Positions 22,865 to 34,708 are shown, counted from the first letter of the stretch. The stretch: 64,000 nt of DNA from Porphyra umbilicalis (GCA_002049455.2 KV918833.1:1-64000), one strand, 5' to 3'. The notes: generated from the letters alone by a model not told the origin. Numbers and translations are program-made.

Positions 22865-24245
22865 TTTAGCTATCGTCCCTGTGCCTATTCTGGATCACTC
22901 AGGTCAAATGTGGATCACCGGAATCGTCGATTTCAGCCTATTTGCCCACTGTTTTTTCTTCCTCTGACGAGCGCTCAGTACAGAAGCACGCGGGAGGGCT
23001 ATAAACATACGAGCAGAAGCCTGAGCTGAAGGGCTTTCGAACGGTGTAGAGAAAAGCACCATGATCGAAGATAAACACGTGTTTATGTCGCATAGCCCTA
23101 TCGATCGGGCAGAACCGCCGCCAAGTCGCTTGTATTGTTACACACACACGATCGATCGAAGGCAAATTTATTTTAATCACCAACATATTGTCACTCGGTG
23201 GCCGCAAAGTCCTCCGTGGCCGTCCATCCAACCGGCGCGAGATCCACTGGATGGGCGTCAAGCGAATGCACGTCCACAGAGCGTGACCAGGCGCGGCTAC
23301 GTCGCTGGCCTCAGATGGCCGAGACACAGTATTGTTCCCCGTTGGGCAGCAATGATCCTACAATTACTCTTTCATTGTGTCTTCGTGTGTCCTTTTTCGA
23401 TCGATTGCCGTCGCGTGGTGTGAAACGATCCGACGATCGGTGATCCAGAGATGCCGCTGGATGGTAATTCTACGTCACACTGGAGAGCGCTATAGAAGAG
23501 CAGAAAAGAGTAAGAAGACATGCACAAAACGTATTACTTCTCGCGTGGCGTTTGTAGAGAAACTCACAGGCTTTCCAGTGCACTCGCGCAACCCGTGCTC
23601 TGATGGACGTTGCCTTCTCTGAGCCCAGAAAAGGACAAAAGTGATCCATATTTGACACAGCGACGTTACTCCATGTGCTGATCGCGGCGACGGACCGCCA
23701 CTGGCAGTTGAGGCGGTGTCGTCGTCGCAGGCCCGCGCGTCTGTGGCTGCGCTGCGCCTGCAGCACCCCCTCCCCCCCTCGCCTCGGCACACTGCGGACC
23801 GCACGCGCGGGCGCCGTCCGGCGTGGACCGCCGCCGCGGCGCGTGGATTCGCGTTGGGCGGCCTGGTGTGCGCTGCCGCCGCCTCCCGAGCGTCCAGGGG
23901 GGTGCACGCGCGGCGGCGGGACGGCGCCGCGCGCCGGCGGTTCCGTGCTGCCACTGCGCGCGGGTGCTGCTGACGCGGCGGGTCTGCAGCGGCCGCGCCG
24001 CCGCGGCCGCGCGTGGGCAGCGCGGTTGGTTTTCGAGGCGCCGCCGCGGCCAGCAGGGTTGCCAGCGGGCCGTCGCGCGCCACGCTCACGGCCTGCTCAA
24101 AGTGACCACCCCCCCCTGCCATACGGCCGCCCCAACCCCTGCCGCTGCCCCCACAGCTCGTCCTCCCCTGCCGTGTCCAGACGTCCCCCGTTCCCCCGTT
24201 GGCGTGCGGCCTTTCCCCCCCACCCCGCCCCGCCGGCCCACCGCC
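22865..24245. other. Gene-poor spacer
   Basis: Lower-GC DNA to about 23680 with several GATCGATCG-type clusters, then GC-rich DNA leading to the NTF2-like gene. No supported coding sequence. Confidence 0.4.
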
Positions 24246-24566
24246 ATGGCGGCCAACGTCGAGACCGCCAACGCGTACATGACCGCGCGGATGGCCAACA
24301 AGCACGACGAGGTGCTGTCGATGGTCGCCCCCTCCATCCGCCTGACCTCCTCCCGCGACGGCACCTACACGGGGTTGGACGGTATGAAGACGTACCTGTC
24401 CAAGGTGGCCCCGACGGGCACGTGGCAGCCGGCGTCGTCGTCCCCCGATGGCCATGTGGAGATTGCGGGCACCGTCAAGTTTATGATGGTGCCCGTGTCG
24501 GTCAAGGCCAAGTTTGGGTTTGACGATGCGGGCAAGATCACGTCTATCGACGTGGGGCGCAAGTAA
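24246..24566 (+). CDS. Small NTF2-like (SnoaL-fold) protein, 106 aa
   Basis: A compact single-domain protein beginning MAANVETANAYMTARMAN and ending ITSIDVGRK. The pattern of an N-terminal helix, LSMVAPSIRLTSSRDGTYTG (strand and turn), GMKTYLSKV, and C-terminal strands VEIAGTVKFMMVPV and VKAKFGFDDAGKITSIDV is that of NTF2-like/SnoaL-like cone-shaped domains, commonly 100-150 residues. The start is well supported: GCCGCCATGG is a near-perfect Kozak context, and the sequence upstream is not protein-like. The family includes enzymes and ligand binders; I see no catalytic residue that picks one, so the function is unknown. No intron. Confidence 0.7.
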   Translation: MAANVETANAYMTARMANKHDEVLSMVAPSIRLTSSRDGTYTGLDGMKTYLSKVAPTGTWQPASSSPDGHVEIAGTVKFMMVPVSVKAKFGFDDAGKITSIDVGRK

Positions 24567-25480
24567 GCGGCGGCGGGGGGGGCGGCTGGGGCGGCAGCTG
24601 GCTTGGGCACGGGCGTGTGTCGGCGGCGGCGGTGACTGGCCCCAAGCGTTGGGGGAGCTGCCAGTGGAGGGGGGGGGGGAGGAGGACGAGGCGGGCGCGG
24701 CCTGTGGGTCGGGCGTGGGCCCTAACGGGGCTGGCGCGTGTGGAGGAGGCGGCGGGGGCGGTGAAGGAGGCAGTGGAGGAGGCGGTGGCGTGATGCCTGG
24801 CAGTTGGCTGTGCGTCTGGGCAGTCTGCTGTGACCATGCACGGCACCGCGGCGGTGCCGGGTGGGGTGGACGAGGGCGCCGCTGGCACCCCCCGCCGATG
24901 CGACCGGGCACGGGCGGCGGGGGGGGCTGCGCCGACGCTGCAGTGGCGTGGCGAGTTGTGGCCGCGCGCCGGCTGTGGGTTGGGGCCGCCGCCTGCCGTG
25001 CAGCTGCGGCGTCGGGGCCCTGGCAGCGCCGGGCGTGCCCGCGGCGGGCGGTATCGACCGTCTTGTTTTAATGTCTTGCGTGTTTTGTGTGTATGCGTAA
25101 GTGGGGTGACGTCCGTTGCTCGCGTCGGGGGCGGTGCACGGCGGCGCGGACCGCGTGGCCGCGTTGTGGATTTCGACGTTGGCGTGGCACGGGCGGTGCT
25201 CTTTGCGCTGTGTGGCTGTCACCCGGCTGTAGTTTTGCCTCGTCTTGGCTTTTTCTGGGTGGGGGATGTGTACTTTTTCGTCGTTGTTTGTGGCTGCTCT
25301 GGAGCTCAAGCCGGCGGCGGTAGCCCCTCGCAAGCGTCACTGCCCGCTGCTGGCAGCCGCGACGGAACCGCGGGCAGCCATACCAGTGACGCCGCCACCG
25401 TGCCCTCCCGCAGCAGACACCCGGCCCAGAGTCTGGCCGTTGCGGCCGCGTGGTGGCGCCTCTGCCCGCCCCCCGGCCGC
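24567..25480. other. Intergenic GC-rich DNA
   Basis: No supported gene. Open frames on both strands are low-complexity Gly/Ala/Arg. Confidence 0.35.
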
Positions 25481-25482
25481 CG

Positions 25483-25675
25483 CGCCCCCGCTCAGCGGCC
25501 GCCGCGCCCCCGCTCAGCGGCCGCCGCGCCCCCGCTCAGCGGCCGCCGCGCCCCCGCTCAGCGGCCGCCGCGCCCCCGCTCAGCGGCCGCCGCGCCCCCG
25601 CTCAGCGGCTGCCGCGCCCCCGCTCAGCGGCCGCCGCGCCCCCGCTCAGCGGCCGCCGCGCTCAGCGGCCGCCGC
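25483..25675 (+). repeat. 22-bp minisatellite next to a 24-base C-run
   Basis: About eight copies of a 22-bp unit, CGCTCAGCGGCCGCCGCGCC plus two C, with the last copies shortened. A run of 24 C follows (25675-25698). It lies at the 3' end of the minus-strand nucleotidyltransferase gene and may be read into its tail. Confidence 0.8.
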
Positions 25676-25680
25676 CCCCC

Positions 25681-27254
25681 CCCCCCCCCCCCCCCCCCGC
25701 GACCGGATCTCGGTCGACGACACGTCGGCACGAAAGGCGTCGACGGGCACGGCCTCAAACAGGCGCGCAAAGGGCCCCCCCTCCCCCCCCCCGGCAGCAC
25801 CACGTCGGCGGCGGTCGCCAGCCGCCCCCCCCCCGCGTCCCAGCGGGCCGCGACCAAAAAATCACACCCCCGCGCCGCCACGGCGGCGAGGCTCGCGACC
25901 AGCGCCGCCTCGCTGCCGCCGTAATACTTGCGGTCGACGAGCCGCACCGCCGTGTCGGCGCCAATGACAAACGTGGTGCCGGGGAGGAGCGTGGCCTTGT
26001 GCGCAAAGAGCGGCGCCGCCGTGACGAGGACGACGGGGGGGGGAGGCCCGGGGGGGGGGGGCGTCGAGGATGGCGCCGACGCGCGCGCGGAGGGTGGGGG
26101 GGGGAGCGGCGGCTTGTCCACGTTGGTCGCCGACAACTCATAGGCGGGCGTGCGGCCCTGTGGAGGGAGCAGCGGGGGGGGTCGCACGGCACGCGCCGGT
26201 GGAGCAGGGCAGAGCCGTCCGCGTCCACAAAAGACACGGCAACAGGACGGCACAGAAAACAAGCCCCGTCAGTTGTGCCGGTCAACAGGAGCGACACCCA
26301 CTCGTTCCCCTGCGCGGGGCGTCCCCACGCACCGCCCCCCTCGTTCAACTGCCGCGGCCGCCCCCGTGGCCACCCACCCCAACGCACAGGCCGCATCTTG
26401 GACGCCACCGCCAGCAGCTCCCGGTGCCCCCGGTGCTGCGGATTAAAGCTCCCCGGCAGCACCAGCGTCGCGCCCGTCGCACCAACATCGGCCACTACCC
26501 CCCCCACGCCCTTTGCAAATTGCACGAGGCGCACGCGCTCGGGCGACTCGCCGTCCACCTCCTCCCCTGCCCCCCCCCGCCCCCCCCCCACACCGTCGTC
26601 GTCCGCCGACGACAGCAGTGCGGCGAGCACATCCGGCTGCCCAAACACCGCCGGCACGTGCAGCTCGTCGCCCGCGCGCAGCGCCGGCCGCACAAGGGCC
26701 ACGCGGCCGAGGGCGCCCGGCGTCCCCCCGCCCCCCCCCGCGTCGACGAGCGCTTGGAGGACGAGGCGGGAGGCGACCTCGTCTTCCCCGACGCGCCCCC
26801 GCCCGGCGCCCTTGGCGAGCGTCAGCCCGTAGGCGGCCACGCCCGACCGCGAGCGCGCGGCCACGTACACGCGGTGGTCCCCCCGGCGGGGCGCCGCCGC
26901 CACGAGCGCGGCGGTGGCGCCGACGCCGACAACGTCCGAGCCGGGGGGGGCGAGCGCGACGGCGCGGCGGTAGGCGGCGGCCGCGAGCGCGCGCGCCGTC
27001 GCCGCCGACGCGGCCGACGCGGGGGGGGGCGCCGCCCCGGCGTCGCCCGCGGGCGGGGAGGCGGCCAGCGCCGCCGCCAGCGCGGTGGGGGCGTAGGGGA
27101 TGGTGGCGTCAAGGAGGGTGCCCGAGCACCCGGGGACGGTGAGGAGCCACGCGAGCGCCGCCCCGCCGCCGCCCGTGACGTGGAGAACCGCGCGGGTGGG
27201 GGACGCGTGGAGCGCCGCGACGGCCGCGCGGAGGGGGGGGTCCATGGCTGCCAT
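25681..27254 (-). CDS. CinA-like/cytidylyltransferase fusion, NMN-adenylyltransferase-like
   Basis: The N-terminal half (about residues 1-200) has CinA C-terminal-type features: HVTGGGGAALAWLL, VPGCSGTLLDATIPYAP, VVGVGATAALV. The second half carries the nucleotidyltransferase HxGH motif in LVLPGSFNPQHRGHRELLAVA and the distal SSTEIR motif in FRADVSSTEIRSR, typical of NaMN/NMN adenylyltransferases. The two halves therefore pair NMN deamidase-like and adenylyltransferase-like folds, suggesting NAD or related nucleotide metabolism; substrate inferred only. A 230-bp intron (26158-26387, donor GTGCGT, acceptor CCACAG) joins ASKMRP to GRTPAYELSATNVDKPPL in phase 0. The start MAAMDPPL at 27254 keeps exon 1 in frame. 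One frame shift is needed at the C-rich run 25779-25795, after ADVVLPGGG. The exact stop is uncertain because it lies in the C-run and minisatellite. Confidence 0.75.
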
Positions 27255-27774
27255 GGGGGTGGGGGGGGGGGGCGCCGCCGTGGGCAGGGAAAGGGGTCCC
27301 GTTTCGGGCACCGCCGCGACGGCGGCGGTGGAGCAGGCAGGCAACACAAAAAAAGGGGGCGACCACGGCGGACGCCGAGACGTCTAGACGGACCCCGTTT
27401 CGCACCCCGCCGCGGAGGTCCAGCGTGGGGGCACCGCACGATCAGCATGCCTCGATGATCGAGGCCAGGCCGGCCTGCGGTGATCCTTGGGCGGCATCGA
27501 GAGCAAACACAGACACGTGGCCGAGTGGGAGGCGGCCCCGCTGCGTCGCGTTGCCGCGTCACACGCGTGCCCAACAGAACGTTGGGCGGGAATACCGTGC
27601 CCGCCACTAGCGCCGGTACAGTACCGGACCGCAACAAGTAGCGCATAGGAAACGGCTCTGCCCAGGGGCGGGTGGGTACGCGACCCTGACATGCCCCAGG
27701 CGGCACAGACGGTGGCAAAAAAGGACGACAACCTACCTTTACACGGCCACTGGCGAGCCCCCGCTGTTCCCCGC

Positions 27775-30375
27775 CTAGTTTTGCGCGCTCAGGTTGCGCT
27801 TGAAGTTGGCCTTGCGCAACGACGCCAGCAGCGACGCGCGGTATTCGCGAAAGTCGCCCGGGTAGCGCTGTACGGCACCATTCTCGCAAATGAAAATCTC
27901 GTCGCAGACCGTGGAGATGAGGCGGGCGTCGTGAGAAATGACCAAGACGCCGCCCGAAAACTCGTTGAGCGCCTCGACCAGCGCGTCAATGGACTCGATA
28001 TCCAAATGGTTGGTAATCCTGCGAGGGGGTGGGTGGTCAGAGGCGAGGGGTGGCGGCAAGGGCGGCGGCAGACGGCCGCGCATCCAAAGACCAGGTCGGA
28101 CAGCAGGCAGACAAAAGCAGCAGGAGCACCAGTAGAGGGCACAAGAACAAGACACGCAGTGTTAGAAAGTCGCGTAACCAGAGCAGGTCAACAACCCACA
28201 TCCAATGGACGGTCACAGAAAACGCTCCACGCACACGGCCAGCGCGCGCCTGTGCCCGTCCCCTGCCATGCCCAACGTACTCGTCCAGCAGCAGGATGTG
28301 CGGGTTGCTGTACGTGATGACGGCGAGCGCCACGCGCGACTTTTGCCCCCCCGACAGCGTGCTAATCGGCCGCAACGCCATATCCGACGACACCCCCAGC
28401 TTGTGGAGGTGCCCCCGCAGCACGTCGTTCGTCGCCGCCGGGAAGATCACCTTCATGTGCTCGAGCGGGGTGCGCCAGAGCACCAGCTGCTCGACGTGGT
28501 GCTGCGAAAAGTAGCCGACACGGAGCTTGGTCGACCGCTTGACGTTGCCCTCAGACGGCACATTGTCGCCGAGGAGCAGCTTGAGAAGAGTTGTCTTGCC
28601 CGCGCCGTTGGGGCCGACGAGCGCCGCGCGGCTGTCCATGTCGACCGAAAAGTCGACGCCCTTGAAGAGGATCTTGGGTGCCACCGTTGGCGGCGGTGCC
28701 GTGTCATCGCCAAGGTCGGTGGTGGCCACCCGCTGGCGGGCGGCGTACCCAAACGTCACGTCGGACAGCTGCAGGGAGCCATGGGAGCCCGTCAGCGGCC
28801 CCGGCTCGGGGAAGGAAAAGGCAAACTCCTCCTCCTCCCCGGGGAGCACCACCCGGTCTTCCTCCATGCGCTGGAGCAGCTTGATGCGCGACTGGGCCAT
28901 GGCCGCGCGCTTGGCGTTGGCGCGGAACTTGTCGACAAACTTTTGGACGTGCGCGCGGCGCATCTCAAACGACTCGGCGGCGCGAGTCGCCTCCTTGAGC
29001 CGCTCGATGCGCGCCCGATCGAAGTCGTCATAATTGCCGCTGTACGTGTGGAGGAGCTTGTCCTTGACGTACACAATGTCCGTACAAACGGTGTTGAGGA
29101 AGTCGCGGTCGTGACTGACGACGACCAGCGTGCCTTCCCAGCGGGTCAGATAGTCAGACAGCCACAACACGGTGTGGAGGTCGAGATGGTTGGTCGGCTC
29201 ATCCGCCAGCAGCAGCCGCGGGTTGCCAAACAGCGCGCGCGCGAGCGCGATGCGCATCCGCCAGCCGCCACTAAACTCGGAGCTCCGCATCTCCCGCATC
29301 ATCTGCACGGAAAAGCCGAGGCCGTCGAGGATGGAGGAAGCGCGGCTTTCGGCTGCGTCCGCGTCCATCTCGCTCAGCGCCGCGTAGACGAGGTTGAGGC
29401 GCTCCTCCCCGGCCGCATTGAGGGTATCGAGAGAGGCGGTCAGCTGGGCCTCCTCAGCCAGCAGCGCCGTCCGCTTCTCGTCGGCCGACAAGACGCACTC
29501 GAGGGGCGTCTGGTCGTTGCCCGCCACCTCTTGCTCCACGTACAGCACGTCCATGTCTGGGGGCAGCGGCAACTCCCGCCGCGCCAACGCACGCATGAGC
29601 GTCGACTTGCCAATGCCGTTGCGCCCAATGACGCCGTACCGCCGCCCCGCGGCCAGGTGGAGGCTCGCCCCCGACAGGAGCGTCAGCCCCCCAAACGATA
29701 AGTCAATCCCCTCAATGTGCACGTCGCGGGTGCCTTCTGCGATCTTGGCCTTGGTCGACCCGACGGCCGCCTCGGACGGCGCGTGGGTGTAGCTCCGCAG
29801 CGACGCGCCGGTGCGACGCGACCGCCGCACGTCAGCGGCATCCTTGGCTTTGGCCGCCTCGAGGGAGCGGTCGAGCGTCGCGTTGGCGTTGCCGCCCCCG
29901 TCGACGGCGGGGTTGACCGCCGCGCGGCGGCGGCGGCGGCGGCGGCTTTTACCCTCCGCCCCATCGTCGACGCCCCGAAAGCCGACGGCCGCGCCGAGGC
30001 GCTTCGGCTTGGCCAGCCGCTGCGGTTGGCCAGCGGCGCCGCCTTCCGTCAACGGCGCGGGCACGCCGTGGAGCTCCCGGCGGAGGCCCCGCGCCACGTC
30101 GAAGGCGGCGGCGCCCGTGACGGGCGTCTCCCCATCGCGGGCCATGTATTCGAGGAAGGGGGCGACGACCGCCACCGCGTCCTCTTCGGCAGCAATGGCG
30201 TCGGCTAGCGCCGACACCACATAGTCGCTCACATCAACGTCGACGGCGTCGAGGTCGAGGCGGGCGCCGAGAAGCGCTCGTGTGCGGGCTTCCCACTCCT
30301 TGGGGGACACGACCGGGGGGGGGGGGGGGGGGGGGCCGTCAGGTCCAGCGTCGCCTCGGCCTCGGCGGCGACCAT
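27775..30375 (-). CDS. ABC-F ATPase, ABCF3/GCN20 type, two exons
   Basis: A soluble tandem-ATPase without membrane segments. First domain: Walker A VIGRNGIGKSTLMRAL, signature EFSGGWRMRIALARAL, Walker B LLLADEPTNHLDLHT. After the helical linker, second domain: LVGPNGAGKTTLLKLLLGD, YFSQHHVEQLV, signature TLSGGQKSRVALAV, Walker B ILLLDE, then SGGVLVISHDARLI. YFSQHHVEQL and the N-terminal acidic domain (DYVVSALADAI) point to the ABCF3/GCN20 group, which binds ribosomes and, in yeast, acts with GCN1 in eIF2-kinase signalling. Intron 28019-28280 (donor GTACGT) splits the second Walker B codon; the joined protein reads LLLDEITNHLD, with Ile where Pro is usual. The N-terminus MVAAEAEATLDLT (ATG 30375) is in another frame, separated by a 21-base G-run (30315-30335), a likely assembly indel. 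The stop is TAG at 27775. Confidence 0.9.
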
Positions 30376-31869
30376 AATGGAGGAGGACCAGGGGAGCGAC
30401 GCTCCCGCCTTGGTCGGAGGGAGGGGGGGTTGGCGAGGTCGTCGTTGGGAGGATGGGACGCGCGGGACCGACGTCGTGACTTGCAGCAACGACGACGAGT
30501 CTTGTTGAAGGAGGCTGCTGATGTGGTGGGGTTTGACGAGGTGAAAAACACGTGTTCAGTCAAGGAATTCTGATTTATTATTGGTCCAAAACTGTGGCGG
30601 CTTCCTCATTTTTATTGCAGATTGGCACTCGACTGCACTCTTCGAGGACATTCATTGGGCTTCCCTCCTTTTTAATACGTTTGTTGACGACATTTGTCCC
30701 CTCCGTCGGAGAGCCAGGAGTTGCCCGATGGTCGAGCGGAGGGATTGCCGGGTGCCTTCCTCCGCCTTGCTGAGAGGACGCTCGACGAAAGAAAAATATG
30801 AGAGCCTGGTGGGGCGCATGCTCATCGCTACTCACCTCACCACACTGTGGTACCAAACTCTATGGTCACCTAAAGACCAAGGACAGACGCAAAGAAAAGC
30901 TGAGTCTCTCCGGTCCTGGCGGACATAGACGAACCCGTCCGGCATTGACCTAAGTGCATCGCTAGCGCCCAACGCGTCTGAAGCGGCAGTTGATAGGCAG
31001 AATCACTTTCAGGCCTACGGCCGTCCTAACAAGTTAGCCCTCGCGCAGCGTAGCCGTCGAAGGAGGTGTTCTCGATGCAAGCAGCGTGTCTGCAAGGGGA
31101 CCTGGACGTGCACTGGGTGACAAGGTGGTCAACAGCCAGCGGCCAACGCTGCAGAGATACCCTGTTTTTGTTCGGCTCCGTCCCTCGCTGCAAGTCATTG
31201 TGGACCTCGTAAGACCGAAGCGCAGTCGATAGCATAAGCGGCTCGGCTCATCATTCCTCGCAATAAGTCACGGCAGCCCCGCTCGAGGACGTTGTCATCA
31301 TCGACTGGAAAAAGCAATCATCGTGCCGCACAGGAGCGACGGGAGCTGTCTTCTTTGGCACTCGTGTACCACCCAGTCCCCGTGGTGGAGGCTTCGATTC
31401 ACGCGCGGCACCGCCACCCAGAACGCAGGGCGATTCTTCAGCACGGAATCTGATGGCTTCGATGACGGTGAATGGGCGTCATCTCAATGTGCTGTCTGAC
31501 AGTTGACCACTAGCAGCAGTGGCTGTTGCATCGTGCCCCCCCTGCACGTGTTCTCTGCCGGTGGGTCTGCTCACAGGGTGCAAAAGAGCTGTCTCGATCT
31601 TGCCCGGGTGAGCTCGAATACGCCCGCTCACAGACCTGTGCCAAACGCCTGTGCGCCGTCTCCCTTGCTGTCGCCTCGTCGCGACCTGCGTCGAGCACAG
31701 CGCTCCAGTCAACCCGCTGTTGTTACAGCCTAGCCCCGCTCTCGCTGCCAACCAGCTCCACAAGTCGCTGCAACGGAATTCTACCGCTCTCGCGAGCCGC
31801 TCCCGCCCGCGCTGACGGTGGGAAGCTCATTTTCTCTTCCCAACGGCTGCCACCGCCGTCAAGACATCC
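30376..31869. other. Intergenic region without supported gene
   Basis: Mixed-composition DNA of about 1.5 kb. Short ORFs only; no RNA gene recognised. It contains the promoter regions of the divergent ABCF3-like and RBR genes. Confidence 0.4.
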
Positions 31870-32772
31870 ATGGAGCGATGCGCTAGTGTCGACCGAGAGC
31901 CGCTACCGTCAGGGGTGGCGGTGGCGGATGCGTGGACCAGCGAAACAGCCGTGGCGGGGTCCGACGTGGATACCCGACGAGTCGCCGAGGCACCGCCGTT
32001 GCTAGATGGAAACCCCGGCGCCACGGGCGGTGGGGCGTCAAGCGCCCCTGTTTCGTTTAGAGAACTACCAGCGGTACGAGCTCGGCCCTCGCCACAGACG
32101 ACCTTCCAAAACATTGGTGCGGCCGCCGCCTCTACGGTTGACACCATCGGCGGCCGGCTGCTCCCTACCCGCTACGCCGCCAACTCGTCGACCAAGATCT
32201 TTATGGGGCTGCCCACGGGCGTCAGCGGTGGCGTCTTCATCACCGACCGCTTGTCGATGCGACCGGCACCCATCCGCGCGCGGCCAGCTTCCGACGTGGG
32301 GGCATCGTTGACCTGGCGACCCGGCGAGCTACAGCAACTGCCCCAGTCCATGCCCCTGCATCTGCGGCTGCAGCGGCGGGACTTGATCAACGCGCCGCCG
32401 ACGTCAGCGTCCTCCCCACCGCCGCCGGCAGTCAACCAGAGCCTCGCCGCCAACCCGGGGGCGGCCCGTTCTCTGGTAAACGACAACGTTAGCGCAACAC
32501 AGCTGGCCTACACGTCGCCCTCACCACCCCCACTCGCGGCGCTCCCAGAGCCCATGCGGCCCTCCCCAGTTACCCCAGTTTGTTTCGCGCCGCCGGCCTC
32601 CCCTGCTGCTGCAGCCACCGACGCCGTGCTCCCCCCCAACTGCCCAGCACCGAGCCCCCACGTAGCAGACGCCCCTGATGGCGAATCGCCTGCCACGACT
32701 ACCCTGCTACGGACCTGCGACATTTGCTTCCACGACTTGCCGCCGACAATGTTCGGGTCGGTTGCTTCGTGC
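31870..32772 (+). pseudogene. RBR E3 ubiquitin ligase, 5' part (interrupted in RING1)
   Basis: 301 codons from ATG 31870. The first 270 residues are low complexity (Pro/Ala/Ser). The tail LLRTCDICFHDLPPTMFGSVASC supplies the first two cysteines and the third cysteine of a RING1 finger. After the TGC codon ending at 32772 the frame runs into retrotransposon sequence and stops (TGT ATT TAA). Joining 32772 to 38868 continues in frame with GHPYCRPCLAAHLRTRI, the rest of the finger. The allele as sequenced would make a protein truncated in RING1. Confidence 0.85.
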
Positions 32773-33370
32773 TGTATTTAACGTAGTTTTCGGTGTAACT
32801 GGCATGGCTGATTATTTGTCAGCCGGCCGGACGCGGGCAACTGGCCAGGCGGAGGCGGCTGACGGAGGGGGGCGGCGCGACGCACGGTCGGGGGACCGAG
32901 CGGACGCGCGAGACCGAGCGTGGGCGGTGCGTGGCCGCCAATGGGGGCGGCACGCGACGGCGACGCTCGGGCGGGCGTGGCGCCTCTTTGGGCACCACCG
33001 CCCGCGACCGCGGGCAACCACGGTTCTGACACGCAGCCGCGGCGACGGGCGGCGACGGGCGCGCGGCAATGACGCCCGCTCGCCGCGGCGCCTGCTGGCG
33101 GGCGCATCGGGCGCCACGCCCGCGCGCGCGCGCGCGCGTCGCGCGCCGCGCGCGCGGCGCAGCGCGCGCGCCGGCACCGGCCCCCCTCCCCCAACGGGCG
33201 CCCGGGGCGTGCTCCGGGCGCACGCGCAGAGACCCCTTGCGGCGGCGGGGTGCGGCTTGCCCTGCCGGCGGCGGCCGCGCCAGCGGCCGCAGCCGACTAC
33301 TTGATGCCGCGCGGCGGCGACCACCCGCCGGCCTCTACCGGCCGGCAGCGTCCTCGTCTTCTCGCGGCCC
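32773..33370 (+). repeat. Split direct repeat A1
   Basis: 598 bp, beginning TGTATTTAACGTAG and ending CTTCTCGCGGCCC. Matches A2 at 37839-38436; shadow ORFs inside both copies have identical translations. Contains a CG-dinucleotide run near 33120-33175. Confidence 0.95.
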
Positions 33371-33469
33371 GCGCTCGCCGCTGACCGCTCGAAGCCGAGA
33401 CCCCCCTCCCGGGCCCACTGCCCGTGGTTGACGTGACCCCGCCCCCCCCTCCCCTGTGTGGGCGGCACG

Positions 33470-34708
33470 ATGCCGGGGACGCCCCCCCCCCCACCGCTTG
33501 CCGGCGGGGACCCCGCAGCGCTTGACCCGGCCGCACTGCGCGTGCGCCTCGAAGAGACCGAGGCGCGCCTGTCGCAGACGCACGCCGAGTTGGCGACCGC
33601 CCGGCTTGCCATTGCCGGGCACGATGCCGCCCAAGGCGCCGCCACAGCCGCGGCGGCTGCGCTCCACGACGGAGCGGGCGCAGCTGGCGGCCGCCGTACG
33701 GGCGGCGCAGCTCCTAGTGGGGCAAACGGGGTCACCCCCGCCGCCCCCGCTACCGGCATCACGGGCGGCGCCGGGGGCATCATCCCGGCGCCAACGGACG
33801 GCGGCACGACCGACCGCCCCTACGTCCTCCCGGCCCCCGTCAATGGCGGCGGCCAGGACTACGAGCGCATCGGCGACGGCGAGGGCTCCGACAGCCCCGC
33901 CGACTGGCTTGCGCGCACCAACTCCGTCCACGCCGGCCGTGGCGCCACGCCGCGCCACTACCCGTACGTCGACGACGCGGCCGTCTACAACGACGGCTTC
34001 GACACCATCAAGGTGCCCGCCGCCGACGAATGGCTCCAGGCGTTCGCCGTCCCGCGCTCCATCCTCCGCGGCGATGGCATGCCCGTCCCCTTTGCGCCCG
34101 ACGACAACGTCCACTCGGCCACCTTCCCCAACGGCGGGCGAGACGAGGTCGAGGCCAGGCACTGGTACTGCATCTTGGCGTGGCTCCAGCACACCCACAA
34201 CGAGGCCTTGGACGGGCACCACGCCGTCGACCGCACGCCCGACGAGGACAAGCAGCTCGTCGAGTTCCTCCTTTGCGCCCTCAACCGCACCTACGCCATC
34301 GGCGTCTTGAGGTACGACTACCTCGCCTTGCGCCAGTCCGAGCCCGCCTTGGCGGAGGCGTTCGCCCACAGCGACGCTGTCCCGCGCAACACCCTCCGAG
34401 GTGACGGCGCCCGCCGGTACCTCTCCCGCGTCGTACGGCAAGAGACCCTCGCCTCCGCCAAGATTGGAGCCGCGGAGCGCGGCTTCTCGTACGGCTCCCG
34501 CACGACCGGTCGAGCCGGCGGCAGCACTGCCCCGGCAGGCGGCGGCCCGTCACGGGCCGGCGCTCGCAGGGGCGGCGGCAGCAGCAGCGGTCGAGGCGGG
34601 GGCGGGTCCGGCCACACCGGCGGTGGCGGACGAGGTGGCGGCGGCGGCGGCGGCGGCGGCCGCGGCCGCGGAGGGGGCCGAGGTGGGCGCGGCGGCGGCC
34701 GCGCCTAA
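33470..34708 (+). CDS. Gag-like protein of the YR retrotransposon
   Basis: 412 aa from ATG 33470 (MPGTPPPPPLAG). It has a short Pro-rich start, a helical coiled-coil-like segment (ALRVRLEETEARLSQTHAEL), a Gly/Ala linker, and a globular core (about residues 160-330) containing EVEARHWYCILAWLQHTHN and LLCALNRTYAIGVLRYDYL. The last 80 residues are RGG-rich, suitable for nucleic acid binding. No zinc knuckle. The core position and size fit gag proteins of DIRS-like elements, but the sequence itself is not diagnostic. The 3' end overlaps the RT frame by about 300 bases, with RT in the -1 frame. Confidence 0.75.
   Translation: MPGTPPPPPLAGGDPAALDPAALRVRLEETEARLSQTHAELATARLAIAGHDAAQGAATAAAAALHDGAGAAGGRRTGGAAPSGANGVTPAAPATGITGGAGGIIPAPTDGGTTDRPYVLPAPVNGGGQDYERIGDGEGSDSPADWLARTNSVHAGRGATPRHYPYVDDAAVYNDGFDTIKVPAADEWLQAFAVPRSILRGDGMPVPFAPDDNVHSATFPNGGRDEVEARHWYCILAWLQHTHNEALDGHHAVDRTPDEDKQLVEFLLCALNRTYAIGVLRYDYLALRQSEPALAEAFAHSDAVPRNTLRGDGARRYLSRVVRQETLASAKIGAAERGFSYGSRTTGRAGGSTAPAGGGPSRAGARRGGGSSSGRGGGGSGHTGGGGRGGGGGGGGGRGRGGGRGGRGGGRA

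Noticed and set aside
27515-27600. tRNA-like GTGGCCGAGTGG
   Set aside because: No matching T-arm TTCGA or acceptor stem pairing downstream.
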